A stretch of 64,000 bases of DNA. Source: Streptacidiphilus sp041262525. GTDB lineage: Bacteria; Actinomycetota; Actinomycetes; Streptomycetales; Streptomycetaceae. The notes beneath the pieces are model-generated. The model saw only the letters and a list, made by a program, of their open reading frames with translations, was not told the DNA's origin and did no database searches. Location of the stretch: NCBI RefSeq assembly GCF_041262525.1, contig NZ_JBGCCK010000019.1:1-64000 (forward strand). The letters are read 5' to 3'. The translations under genes and the position numbers were made by a program. This document shows, piece after piece, positions 40,167-50,761 of this stretch (its first letter is position 1; each line of letters opens with the position of its first letter).

Positions 40167-41045
40167 ATGGATACCGCATATGCCCTGCATCGCCCGATAC
40201 TCGCCTGGTACGCCGCCGCCGCGCGGGACCTGCCGTGGCGGGGCGAGGGCACCACGCCGTGGGCCGTCATGGTCAGCGAGTTCATGCTGCAGCAGACCCC
40301 CGTCAAGCGCGTCCTCCCCGTCTACGACGAGTGGATCCGCCGCTGGCCCACCCCCCGCGCGCTCGCCGACGCGCCCGCCGGCGAGGCCGTGCGGGCGTGG
40401 GGGCGGCTCGGCTACCCGCGACGGGCCCTGCGGCTGCACGCCGCCGCCACCGCGATCACCGCGCGGCACGGCGGGGAGGTGCCCGAGGACCACGCCGCGT
40501 TGCTCGCACTGCCCGGAGTCGGCGAGTACACCGCCGCCGCCGTCGCGTCCTTCGCGTTCCGTCAGCGTCACGCCGTGCTCGACACGAACGTGCGCCGCGT
40601 CTTCGCCCGCGCCGTCGGCGGGCAGGAGTACCCGGCCAACGCCACCACCGCCGCCGAACGCCGCACCGCCGCCGCGCTGCTGCCGGACGCACCCGAGACC
40701 GCCGCCACCTGGGCCGTCGCCGTGATGGAGCTCGGCGCGCTGGTCTGCACGGCGCGCAGCCCCGACTGCGGGGCCTGCCCCGTCCAGCGGGCCTGCGCCT
40801 GGCGCCAGGCGGGGAGCCCGCCGTACGAGGGGCCGGCCCGGCGCGGACAGAGCTATGAGGGCACCGATCGCCAGGTGCGGGGCAAGCTGCTGGCCGTGCT
40901 GCGCGAGGCGCCGGGCAGCGTCGCGCAGGCGACGCTCGACGCGGTGTGGCCGGATGGCGTCCAACGGGCGCGAGCGCTGGACGGACTGGTCGCGGACGGG
41001 CTGGTCGAGCCGGTCGCCCCGGGCGTCTACCGGCTCCCTCAGTGA
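40167..41045 (+). CDS. mutY: A/G-specific adenine glycosylase MutY
   Basis: A 292-residue base-excision repair enzyme removing adenine paired with 8-oxoguanine. HhH-GPD fold with catalytic Glu38 in SEFMLQQTPV, the helix-hairpin-helix LPGVGEYTAAAV, catalytic Asp139 in HAVLDTNVRR and the 4Fe-4S cysteines C194, C201, C204 and C210 (CxxxxxxCxxCxxxxxC). The C-terminus (about 225-292) lacks a NUDIX-type 8-oxoG recognition domain and looks like a short helix-turn-helix extension. ATG at 40167 after AGGATCGAG. It follows hairpin copy 8 and precedes a TetR gene. Confidence 0.93.
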   Translation: MDTAYALHRPILAWYAAAARDLPWRGEGTTPWAVMVSEFMLQQTPVKRVLPVYDEWIRRWPTPRALADAPAGEAVRAWGRLGYPRRALRLHAAATAITARHGGEVPEDHAALLALPGVGEYTAAAVASFAFRQRHAVLDTNVRRVFARAVGGQEYPANATTAAERRTAAALLPDAPETAATWAVAVMELGALVCTARSPDCGACPVQRACAWRQAGSPPYEGPARRGQSYEGTDRQVRGKLLAVLREAPGSVAQATLDAVWPDGVQRARALDGLVADGLVEPVAPGVYRLPQ

Positions 41046-41055
41046 CCCCACCCTC

Positions 41056-41081
41056 GCTTACTTGCCGACCGACAAGTAAGC
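41056..41081. promoter_or_regulatory. TetR-type operator
   Basis: GCTTACTTG (41056-41064) and CAAGTAAGC (41073-41081) form perfect 9-bp arms with an 8-bp spacer (CCGACCGA). The 26-bp site is 78 bp upstream of the TetR-family gene start, right after mutY. Its size and symmetry fit a TetR dimer-pair operator, and autorepression is inferred. Confidence 0.85.
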
Positions 41082-41158
41082 TGATCGGAGCACGCTAAGC
41101 TCGTCCCGATACGGGGCAGTGCGGACGCACGAGACCACAGGCGGAGCGAGAAGAAGCG

Positions 41159-41770
41159 ATGACCACCCAGACCCCCCGCGGCGACACCAGGGCCCGCATT
41201 CTCGACGTGGCCCTGGAACTCTTCGTGGAGCACGGCTACGAGAAGACCTCGCTGCGCGAGATCGCCGACCGGCTGGGTGTCACCAAGGCCGCGCTGTACT
41301 ACCACTTCCGCACCAAGGAAGACATCCTCGCGGGGATCGTGGCCACCATGTCCGTCCCGATCGAGGAAGCCATCGCCTGGGGCGAGCAGCAGGAGTACAG
41401 CCCCGCCGTACGGGACGAGATCGTGCGCCGCTTCGCCGAGGGGATGGCGGACCGGCAGCCGGTGCTGCGGTTCTTCCACGAGAACCAGCCCACCATCCGC
41501 GAGTTGGACGCCGGCAACGCGTTCAAGGAGCGGATGATCGTGCTCACCCGCCTGATGCAGGGGCCCGACCCGACCTTCGAGGACCGGGTCCGCGCCACCG
41601 TCTCACTGATGACGATCAACGTCGCGGCCTTTGTCGCCGACGCGCACGAGCGCGAGGAGTGCCTGCGCGACCTGCCTGCGCTCCCCGACGAGGCGGCCCG
41701 CCGCGACGTCGCCCTGCGCATCGCCCTCGACGTCGCCGACCGCATCGGCAAGACCTCCGCCGACGCCTGA
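41159..41770 (+). CDS. TetR-family transcriptional regulator
   Basis: A 203-residue regulator with the standard N-terminal helix-turn-helix (ARILDVALELFVEHGYEKTS, LREIADRLGVTKAALYYHFR, TKEDIL). The ligand-binding half is all-helical and gives no ligand clue. A perfect inverted repeat lies upstream, indicating autoregulation. Candidate targets are itself and the downstream di-iron ferritin-like gene, though the 166-bp gap before that gene shows no second copy of the site. ATG at 41159 with AGAAG upstream. Confidence 0.92.
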   Translation: MTTQTPRGDTRARILDVALELFVEHGYEKTSLREIADRLGVTKAALYYHFRTKEDILAGIVATMSVPIEEAIAWGEQQEYSPAVRDEIVRRFAEGMADRQPVLRFFHENQPTIRELDAGNAFKERMIVLTRLMQGPDPTFEDRVRATVSLMTINVAAFVADAHEREECLRDLPALPDEAARRDVALRIALDVADRIGKTSADA

Positions 41771-41936
41771 CGCAGCGCGCATTCGACTGACTGTCAATAC
41801 GCAGGGGGCACAAGGATCCGTCCGATCAGGGTGGTCCCGCCCTGTCTCCTGTCGTGGTTGACCGGTTGCAAAGCGCATGTGACGCTCCTGCTGGGCCCCC
41901 CTTTTGTGCCTGTTCTCGGCGTCAAAGGAGCCCGCC

Positions 41937-43046
41937 ATGTCGACGCACGACCTCTACACCACCCCGCCGGCCGACGGCCTGTGGACCGTCCCCGCCTCCG
42001 GCGCGGCCCGCTTCAACTGGGAGTACGACGAGGGCCGCGAGCGGCTGCTCAACCTCTACCAGAAGGGCAAGGACAAGCAGTGGGACCAGGTCAAGCGCAT
42101 CGACTGGTCGCTGGAGGTCGACCCCTACGACCCGCTGGGCGTCCCTGACGAGGCGATGACCCTCTACGGCTCGCCCTACTGGGACAAGATGAGCGAGGCC
42201 AACCGCGCCGACCTGCGCCGGCACTACGCCTCCTGGCAGTTCAGCCAGTTCCTCCACGGCGAGCAGGGCGCGATGATATGCGCGGCGCGCATCGTCGAGT
42301 CGGTCCCGGACATGGACGCGAAGTTCTACTCGGCGACGCAGACCATGGACGAGGCCCGCCACGTCGAGCTCTACTCGCGCTTCCTGCACGAGAAGATCGG
42401 GATGCTCTACCCGATCAACGACAACCTCCAGTCGCTGCTGGGCGACACGCTGCGCGACTCCCGCTGGGACATGCCGTACCTGGGCATGCAGGTACTGATC
42501 GAGGGCCTCGCGCTGGCGGCCTTCGGCATGCTCAGGGACACCACCAACAAGCCACTGCCGAAGCAGCTGCTCGCCTACGTCATGCAGGACGAGGCCCGCC
42601 ATGTGGCCTTCGGCCGGATGGCGTTGAAGGACTACTACGCCCAACTCTCCTCGGCGGAGCGCGCGGAGCGGGAGGAGTTCGTCATCGAGGGCTGCTACCT
42701 GATGCGCGACCGGATCAGGGGCATCGAGGTGCTGGAGAACTTCGGCATCCCGCTGAAGGACGCGGAGGAGCTCAGCGAGCACAGCGAGTACCTCCAGTTC
42801 TTCCGCAAGCTGCTGTTCTCCCGGATCGTGCCGTGCGTGAAGGACATCGGCCTCTGGGGTCCAAAGCTCCAGCAGGCCTACCTCGACATGGGCGTCTTCG
42901 AGATGGGCGACTCGAACCTGGACGCGCTGATGCAGCAGGACGAGGAGATCGCCGAGGCCCTGGACGCGGAACGCTTCGCGGCCGAGGAGGCCGCGCGCGT
43001 CGAGGAGGTCGCCGAGGCGATCGCGCAGGGCGCCGCAGCGGACTGA
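41937..43046 (+). CDS. Di-iron ferritin-like oxygenase/R2-like protein
   Basis: A 369-residue four-helix-bundle protein with the carboxylate-bridged di-iron motif. Probable ligands are Glu109 (LHGEQGAM), Glu139 and His142 in TMDEARHVELY, Glu189 (VLIEGLALAA), and Glu219 and His222 in QDEARHVAFG. The double DEARH pattern resembles AurF/p-aminobenzoate N-oxygenase-like and R2-like ferritin superfamily members. It has no partner reductase nearby, so the reaction is unknown. The ATG at 41937 has AAAGGAG 7 nt upstream. A weak TTGACC lies at 41858. Downstream by 25 bp is the trypco2 gene, so it could be part of the same transcript. Confidence 0.88.
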   Translation: MSTHDLYTTPPADGLWTVPASGAARFNWEYDEGRERLLNLYQKGKDKQWDQVKRIDWSLEVDPYDPLGVPDEAMTLYGSPYWDKMSEANRADLRRHYASWQFSQFLHGEQGAMICAARIVESVPDMDAKFYSATQTMDEARHVELYSRFLHEKIGMLYPINDNLQSLLGDTLRDSRWDMPYLGMQVLIEGLALAAFGMLRDTTNKPLPKQLLAYVMQDEARHVAFGRMALKDYYAQLSSAERAEREEFVIEGCYLMRDRIRGIEVLENFGIPLKDAEELSEHSEYLQFFRKLLFSRIVPCVKDIGLWGPKLQQAYLDMGVFEMGDSNLDALMQQDEEIAEALDAERFAAEEAARVEEVAEAIAQGAAAD

Positions 43047-43071
43047 GCGTCGCAGCCGCCATCATGGGGCC

Positions 43072-43398
43072 ATGACGACCAACGATCACCTGGGCATCGA
43101 CCTCGCCGATGCCATCGAGGCCATCCGCGACCAGCTCGTCGACGCCGCCTCGCGCGGCGCGGACTCCGCGATCGCCTTCGAAGTCGGGCCCATAGAACTC
43201 GAGTTCACCGTGGAACTGCGCACGGACGCCCGCGCCAAGGGTGGGGTGCGTGCCTGGGTCGTCTCGGCCGACGCCGAGGCGGGGGTCAGCCGCGGCCGTG
43301 TGCAGCGGGTCGCGGTGACCCTCTCGCCCAAGCAGCGGGCGAGCGGCGAACGGATCGAGGTCGAGAACCCCCGCCCTGCCAATCTCGACGGCTTCTGA
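43072..43398 (+). CDS. Trypsin-co-occurring domain 2 (trypco2) protein
   Basis: A 108-residue single-domain protein: helix LADAIEAIRDQLVDAASRGA, strands IAFEVGPIELEFTVELRT, GGVRAWVVSADAEAG and RVQRVAVTLSP. This pattern matches the trypco2 domain, named for its co-occurrence with trypsin-like modules in actinobacterial conflict-system operons. It immediately precedes the trypsin-NACHT gene (149 bp), fitting the expected pairing. Its role may be as a small adaptor or regulator of the protease. It is not a predicted enzyme. Confidence 0.87.
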   Translation: MTTNDHLGIDLADAIEAIRDQLVDAASRGADSAIAFEVGPIELEFTVELRTDARAKGGVRAWVVSADAEAGVSRGRVQRVAVTLSPKQRASGERIEVENPRPANLDGF

Positions 43399-43547
43399 GG
43401 CCGACAGGGGTCCACCTGCGCCCCCCGAGCCCTGACCGGTCCAGGCCAGGCGCCATCCGTCGAACTCGCATAGACATGCCTGACAGCCATGGCAAACTGA
43501 CGAACGCTCAAGCAGCCAGCAGCCAAAGTGAGGGAGGATTCCTCACT

Positions 43548-46500
43548 ATGACTCACCCTCAACGCGAGCGTATAGCCGCGGTATTCGGACAGGGCCAGGG
43601 CAGCGGCTACCTGCTCAGCCCGTGGATGGTGATCACCGCCGCCCATGTGGTCGGCGAGGCCACGGCGCCCACCGTCGCGGTGCCGGGCTTCGGGGGACCC
43701 GTCAGCTGCCGGGTGGCGTGGCAACGGAAGGACGACAGGGTCGATGCCGCGATTCTCGTCGCCGAGACGTGGATCGTGCCGCCGACTGCCTTCCAGGCCT
43801 TCGAGCGCCTGCCGTGGGGGTGGTTCAAGGATCTGCGGGCCCGTCCCGGCGTCTGCGCCGTCGGCTTCCCGCAGGTCCAGCGGACGGCGGACCAGCGGCT
43901 GGACACCGAGCAGGTCGTCGGAACACTGAAGCCTGCCAGCGGCATGGTCCACGGCAGGCCCGTCCTGGACACCGAACACCAGCCCCCGACCGGCTCGGAC
44001 GGCATCTCCCCGTGGGCCGGGATGTCCGGCGCACCGGTCTTCCTCGACAACTGTTTGGTCGGGCTGGTCCGTTCCGTTCCGCCGCGCTGGAGCGACGCGC
44101 GGCTGGAGCTGACTCTCGGCCAGGAGTTCGTGATGGACGAGGAGGTCTGCGAGGTCTTCGAGCAAGGGAACGTAGGCTTCCTCCGCACGTGGCTCAATCC
44201 GCCGGCCGAGTCCTTCGAGCAACGCCTGCGCGAGTACTTGGCCCGCGAGTGGGGCAAGGTCAAGATCTACGGGGTCACCCGCTCCGGCCGCAGCGAGGAC
44301 TCCTGGCAACTGGACGTCGCGTATCTCAGCCTGGAACTGAGCGGCGGTCGACTTCAGCTCGACGACGAGTCTGCTGCCGTCGCGTCCCGACGGGTCGAGG
44401 ACGCGCTCGCGCAGCAGCAGCGGATCCTGCTGCGCGGCAATGCCGGTTCGGGCAAGACCACACTGTTGCAGTGGCTGACCACGCTCGCTGCCCGCGACGA
44501 ACTACCGGATCAGCTCAGCCAGTTCAAGGACTGCGTCCCGGTGTTGCTGCGGCTGCGCACGCTCGCTCGGCCGGGGCAGCAGTTGCCCGGTCCGGAGGAG
44601 TTCCTGCGGGCGTCCGGCAACCCGCTGGCCGGGTTTCCCGGCTCGGAGGGGTGGATGAGCAGCCGGATGGCCGAGGGGCGGGTCCTGCTCCTGGTCGACG
44701 GGATCGACGAGGCGCCGGAAAGCGAGCGACGACGGGTTCACGGCTGGCTGACCGGGCTGCTCACCGCCTATCCGGAGATCCGCTGTGTGGTCACCACCCG
44801 GCCCTCCGCGGTGCGCGAGGGCTGGTTGTCCGGCCTCGGCTTCACCGAACTGGAGCTGCTGCCGATGAGCCGGTCCGACGTGGCCGCGTTCATCGAGCGA
44901 TGGCACCAAGCGGCCGCGGTCGAGGCGGGCACCGAACGGCAGGCCCGGCTCGCGGAGTGGCGCACGCTGCTGACCGAGGCGGTCGTCCGCAAGCAGGATC
45001 TGGGCAGGCTCGCGACCAACCCGCTCATGTGCTCGCTGATCTGCGCCCTCAACTCGGACCGCCAGGGCCACCTCCCCACCGGCCGGATGGCACTCTACGA
45101 CGCCGCCCTGGAGATGCTGCTGGTCCGTAGGGACGAGGAACGCGGCGTGGACGCGGCCTCCGAGGGGCTGACGATGAGCGAGGCGCAGCAGCAGGTGCTG
45201 CTCCAGAAGCTCGCCTACTGGCTGATCCGCAACGGTCAGTCCGAGCTCACGGCCGAGCAGGCCCTCGCCCGGATCGAGCACGCGCTGCCGCAGATGCCGC
45301 AGATCCACGCGGACCCGGCGCGCGTACTACAGCACCTGCTGATCCGCAGCGGGCTGCTGCGAGAGCCCGGGCCGGACGCTGTGGACTTCGTCCACCGGAC
45401 CTTCCAGGACTACCTCGGCGCGCTCGCCGTGATCGAGGAGGGCGACCTGCCCCTCCTGATCGAGCATGCCCACGAGGACCAGTGGGAGGACGTCTTCCGC
45501 CTCGCCGTCGGCCACGGCCGCCGCCGCGAACGCACCCAGCTGCTCACCGGCATCCTGCGCCGGGCGGAGGCCGAGCCGCAGCACGCCCACCGCCTGCGGC
45601 TGCTGGCGGCCACCTGCCTGGAACTGGCCGTCGAGCTCGACCCAGCCGTCCGCCACGAGGTCACCGGCTCCGCCGAGGCGCTGGTGCCGCCGCGCAGCGT
45701 GACGGCAGCGAAGCGCCTCGCGGCGGCCGGCCCGGTCGTCCTGGAGCTGCTCCCCGGTCCGGTCGGCCTGGACGACGAGACGGCACGCGCCGTCGTCGTC
45801 TGCGCGACGACCATCGGGACCGACCGCGCCATCCCGCTGCTGGCCTCCTACGCCGCCCACCCCTATCTGGAGGTACGGGCGCAACTGGCGCACGCCTGGC
45901 AGTACTTCGACACCGAGCAGTACGGACGCGAGGTCATCGCCCGATTGGACCGCAGCGACGAGCTCCGGCTGAAGGCCACCACCCGCGCTGAGGTCTCGTT
46001 CCTGAGCACGAACCTCACCGGCATCGAGCGCATCGAGTTCTCCGGCGACCTCCCTGAGGAGGTGATCCGCCTGCTCCCGCTCGCCCCGCTGCGCGAGCTG
46101 CGCCTGCACGAGAACAATCTCGACCTCGACCTGACGCTCGTCCAGGAGACGCCTGAACTGCAGCAGCTGATGCTGATGAACTGCCACGGCCGGATCGACC
46201 TCGCCCCACTCGCGGGCCTCCCGGTCGAGCGCGTCATCCTGTTCGGCTGCGCGGACGTGCCCTCGCTCGGCCCGCTCGGCACCATGCCCCGGCTGCAACA
46301 CCTGAGCTTCGGCCATGGGGTGGGGAACCCGTTCGGCATCGACCTGGAGCTCGCCACCGTGCTCCGCGCCCCGGCACTTCGCTCGATCCGGCTGACCAGC
46401 AGCGACCTGAGCCAGGACGACTGGGAGCTGCTGCGCGCCGACGTGCGGATCGTCCAGCTTGACCTGGACGGCCTCACCGCCGCCGAGCTCCGGCGACTCA

Positions 46501-46757
46501 CGCCGCTCGCCCACGTCATCGGCCTCCGACTGCGTTCGCCGAGGCTCGCCGAGGTGCTGGCCGATCTGCCGCGCGTCTTCCCGGGCCTGGAGACCCTGTG
46601 GCTCTACGACCTGACCGGCGACGCGGTCCCCCCGGATGTCTTCCCTGCGGGCCTGCTTCTCGGCGTGGACGGCACCGCGTCCCCGCCCGGCACCGTGCCG
46701 GCTCCCCGCCCCGACCTGTCCTGGTCAGGGCAGCTCACCTGGCACCGGGTGGTGTGA
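43548..46757 (+). CDS. Trypsin-like protease / NACHT NTPase / leucine-rich repeat fusion
   Basis: About 1069 residues. The N-terminal trypsin-fold protease shows the triad His33 (ITAAHVVG), Asp66 (DRVDAAIL) and Ser160 (GMSGAPVF). A NACHT module follows: Walker A LLRGNAGSGKTTLL near 297-304, Walker B VLLLVDGIDEAPE near 379-388, and the sensor-like VVTTRPSAV near 414. A helical middle leads to a leucine-rich repeat-like C-terminus from about 840 (LRELRLHENNLDLDLTLVQE, LQQLMLMNCHG, LQHLSFGHG). No signal or membrane helix is seen, so it is cytoplasmic. The ATG at 43548 has GAGGGAGG about 10 nt upstream; an ATG at 43476 would add 24 residues. It is inferred to be an NLR-like sensor-effector. Confidence 0.92.
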   Translation: MTHPQRERIAAVFGQGQGSGYLLSPWMVITAAHVVGEATAPTVAVPGFGGPVSCRVAWQRKDDRVDAAILVAETWIVPPTAFQAFERLPWGWFKDLRARPGVCAVGFPQVQRTADQRLDTEQVVGTLKPASGMVHGRPVLDTEHQPPTGSDGISPWAGMSGAPVFLDNCLVGLVRSVPPRWSDARLELTLGQEFVMDEEVCEVFEQGNVGFLRTWLNPPAESFEQRLREYLAREWGKVKIYGVTRSGRSEDSWQLDVAYLSLELSGGRLQLDDESAAVASRRVEDALAQQQRILLRGNAGSGKTTLLQWLTTLAARDELPDQLSQFKDCVPVLLRLRTLARPGQQLPGPEEFLRASGNPLAGFPGSEGWMSSRMAEGRVLLLVDGIDEAPESERRRVHGWLTGLLTAYPEIRCVVTTRPSAVREGWLSGLGFTELELLPMSRSDVAAFIERWHQAAAVEAGTERQARLAEWRTLLTEAVVRKQDLGRLATNPLMCSLICALNSDRQGHLPTGRMALYDAALEMLLVRRDEERGVDAASEGLTMSEAQQQVLLQKLAYWLIRNGQSELTAEQALARIEHALPQMPQIHADPARVLQHLLIRSGLLREPGPDAVDFVHRTFQDYLGALAVIEEGDLPLLIEHAHEDQWEDVFRLAVGHGRRRERTQLLTGILRRAEAEPQHAHRLRLLAATCLELAVELDPAVRHEVTGSAEALVPPRSVTAAKRLAAAGPVVLELLPGPVGLDDETARAVVVCATTIGTDRAIPLLASYAAHPYLEVRAQLAHAWQYFDTEQYGREVIARLDRSDELRLKATTRAEVSFLSTNLTGIERIEFSGDLPEEVIRLLPLAPLRELRLHENNLDLDLTLVQETPELQQLMLMNCHGRIDLAPLAGLPVERVILFGCADVPSLGPLGTMPRLQHLSFGHGVGNPFGIDLELATVLRAPALRSIRLTSSDLSQDDWELLRADVRIVQLDLDGLTAAELRRLTPLAHVIGLRLRSPRLAEVLADLPRVFPGLETLWLYDLTGDAVPPDVFPAGLLLGVDGTASPPGTVPAPRPDLSWSGQLTWHRVV

Positions 46758-46778
46758 CGCGGGTTTGGACACAGAGCA

Positions 46779-46816
46779 CGAGAGGGCCGCCCCGGTCTCG
46801 CGGGACGGCCCTCTCG
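46779..46816. terminator. Bidirectional stem-loop between trypsin-NACHT and clpC
   Basis: Perfect 11-bp arms CGAGAGGGCCG (46779-46789) and CGGCCCTCTCG (46806-46816) with a 16-nt loop. It sits between the convergent stops at 46757 and 46845, so it can terminate both transcripts. Confidence 0.9.
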
Positions 46817-46844
46817 TCTCCTCATGGCCCAAGCGGCCTCGGTG

Positions 46845-49358
<2,514 letters not shown>

Positions 49359-49829
49359 CGTTAATCGCTCCTCAGAGCGGTCGGGGCAAAGAGGGAATCC
49401 CCTCCCTGTCCTACCGCATGCTAGTCCCGGGGGCCGGAACAGCTCCTCACTCCAACCGTCGACACCCGCTGGTGGGGGACCGTGCGACGGCCGACAATGA
49501 CTCCAACCGAATGCTCCGGGATGGTGTTCCCGCAGGCCAGGCAGATCCACCTGGAATCGCTACGCCGACGGCGAACGCCACCGCCGACACGCCGCAGCGC
49601 GCCCGCATCCGGCTTCCCACATGGGCATTCATACCCCGATGGCGGACCCTTCCATACCGGGGTGACTCCGTCTGGTGTTCGCTCACCGAGGAATCTGACG
49701 ATTCACGGCCGGCAACTCGCGTACATCCGGGGAGATCCGGAGACATCCGTGGAGATCCGCGGACCCCGTAACCGGAAGGGCACTCCACCGGTTGTCCCGA
49801 TTGTGCCTCAGCTCATCCGCGAACCGCGT
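49359..49829. other. clpC upstream region (no gene seen)
   Basis: About 470 bp between clpC and the hypothetical gene at 49830. It contains the ClgR box at 49563-49576. A possible -10 (TAGCAT near 49420 on the minus strand) has no clear -35. Open frames cross this stretch, but their codon third positions are not consistently GC-rich, and I do not support a gene. Confidence 0.55.
49563..49576 (-). promoter_or_regulatory. ClgR box of clpC
   Basis: On the minus strand the sequence reads GTTCGC-CGTCG-GCG, exactly the GTTCGC-N5-GCG motif known for the Streptomyces activator ClgR at clpP1 and clpC. It lies about 205 bp upstream of the clpC ATG. No promoter -10/-35 pair adjoining it could be read with confidence. 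Confidence 0.72.
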
Positions 49830-50384
49830 ATGGCAGAGCAGGCCGCGATCTCCTTGCCGGGAGATTGCGACCTGCTCGACGTACCGCTGAACGCGGGCCT
49901 GCTGGCGCTGGCCCGGATGGACCTGCGCGGCCGGGCGACCGGCCCCGCCTGGACGCTGCACGAGGCCACGGACGGGCGGCTGCTGCTCCCGCTGTCGCCA
50001 GGGGCGGCCGCGGAACTGCCGGCGCTGTTGTGCTGGCTCGGCTGGGCCCACCTGGACGGCGTCCTGCGCGGCCACGAGGCCGGGCAGCTGCGGACGGCGC
50101 GGAGGAAGCTGCGCGAGGGCCGGAGCCCCGCGCCCGAGCCGCTCGCGCGCCTCGTCGACACCTGCGCCGACGCCTGCGCGCGGACCCAGCTCCACCACGC
50201 CCGGCTCCACCAGGCCCCGCACGATCAGGCCCTGCCGGTGCGCGTACCGCCGCAACGCACCCCTGCGGCGGATCAGGCGCATCAGCACGCGCATCAGACG
50301 GATCAGGCGAATCAGCCGCGACTCAGCTGTGCGCCTTCTCGTACTCCTCGCGGATGTTGCTCGGCACCCGGCCGCGCTCGTTGA
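49830..50384 (+). CDS. Hypothetical protein overlapping lsr2 antisense
   Basis: About 184 residues from ATG 49830 (MAEQAAISLPGDCDLLDV). From residue 8 on, the codons have the strong third-position GC bias of real genes (LNAGLLALARMDLRGRATGP, LLCWLGWAHLDGVLRGHEAG). The start has no good ribosome-binding site. The C-terminal 45 residues are His/Gln-rich, encoded by a repeated ATCAG-containing unit (about 50272-50328). The last 62 bp overlap the 3' end of lsr2 on the other strand. No domain is recognised. Confidence 0.55.
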   Translation: MAEQAAISLPGDCDLLDVPLNAGLLALARMDLRGRATGPAWTLHEATDGRLLLPLSPGAAAELPALLCWLGWAHLDGVLRGHEAGQLRTARRKLREGRSPAPEPLARLVDTCADACARTQLHHARLHQAPHDQALPVRVPPQRTPAADQAHQHAHQTDQANQPRLSCAPSRTPRGCCSAPGRAR

Positions 50385-50670
50385 CCTCGAAGCCCTGCTC
50401 CTTGGCCCAGGCGCGCATCTTGGCGGTGTCCGGGTTGCCACCCACCGGCCGCGCGGCGGTGGCGCGGCCACGGCCGCGACCGCCGGCCAGGCGGCCGCTC
50501 TGCTTGCGTCCCTTGTCCGTGTACGGGGCGAGCAGCTCGCGCAGCTTGCCCGCATTGTCGTGCGTGAGGTCGATCTCGTAGGCAACCCCGTCGAGAGCGA
50601 ACGTCACGGTCTCGTCCGCCTCGCCGCCTTCGAGATCGTCGACAAGAAGGACCTGGACCTTCTGCGCCAC
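50323..50670 (-). CDS. lsr2: Nucleoid-associated protein Lsr2
   Basis: A 115-residue xenogeneic silencer that binds AT-rich DNA in the minor groove and bridges it. The N-terminal dimerisation part has VQVLLVDDLEGGEADETVTF and ALDGVAYEIDLTHDNAGKLR. A basic linker (GRKQSGRLAGGRGRGRATA) and the C-terminal DNA-binding domain follow (KMRAWAKEQGFEVNERGRVP, with the RGR hook). The GTG at 50670 with AGGAAAGGGA upstream gives VAQKVQVLLVDD, matching the family start. The region upstream (50690-50760) is unusually AT-rich for this genome, consistent with Lsr2 binding its own promoter. Confidence 0.96.
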   Translation of the reverse strand: MAQKVQVLLVDDLEGGEADETVTFALDGVAYEIDLTHDNAGKLRELLAPYTDKGRKQSGRLAGGRGRGRATAARPVGGNPDTAKMRAWAKEQGFEVNERGRVPSNIREEYEKAHS

Positions 50671-50761
50671 GGGCGTCCCTTTCCTCAAAAGCCTGGATTA
50701 CTTGTAGGAAAGCAAACCGTCTTTCCGGGAAAAATTCAACCGGCCCTTGAGAAGTCATCTC

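Noticed and set aside
43476..43547. Upstream ATG giving a 24-residue longer trypsin-NACHT protein
   Set aside because: No Shine-Dalgarno precedes it, while the ATG at 43548 has GAGGGAGG at good spacing and begins directly at the protease fold.
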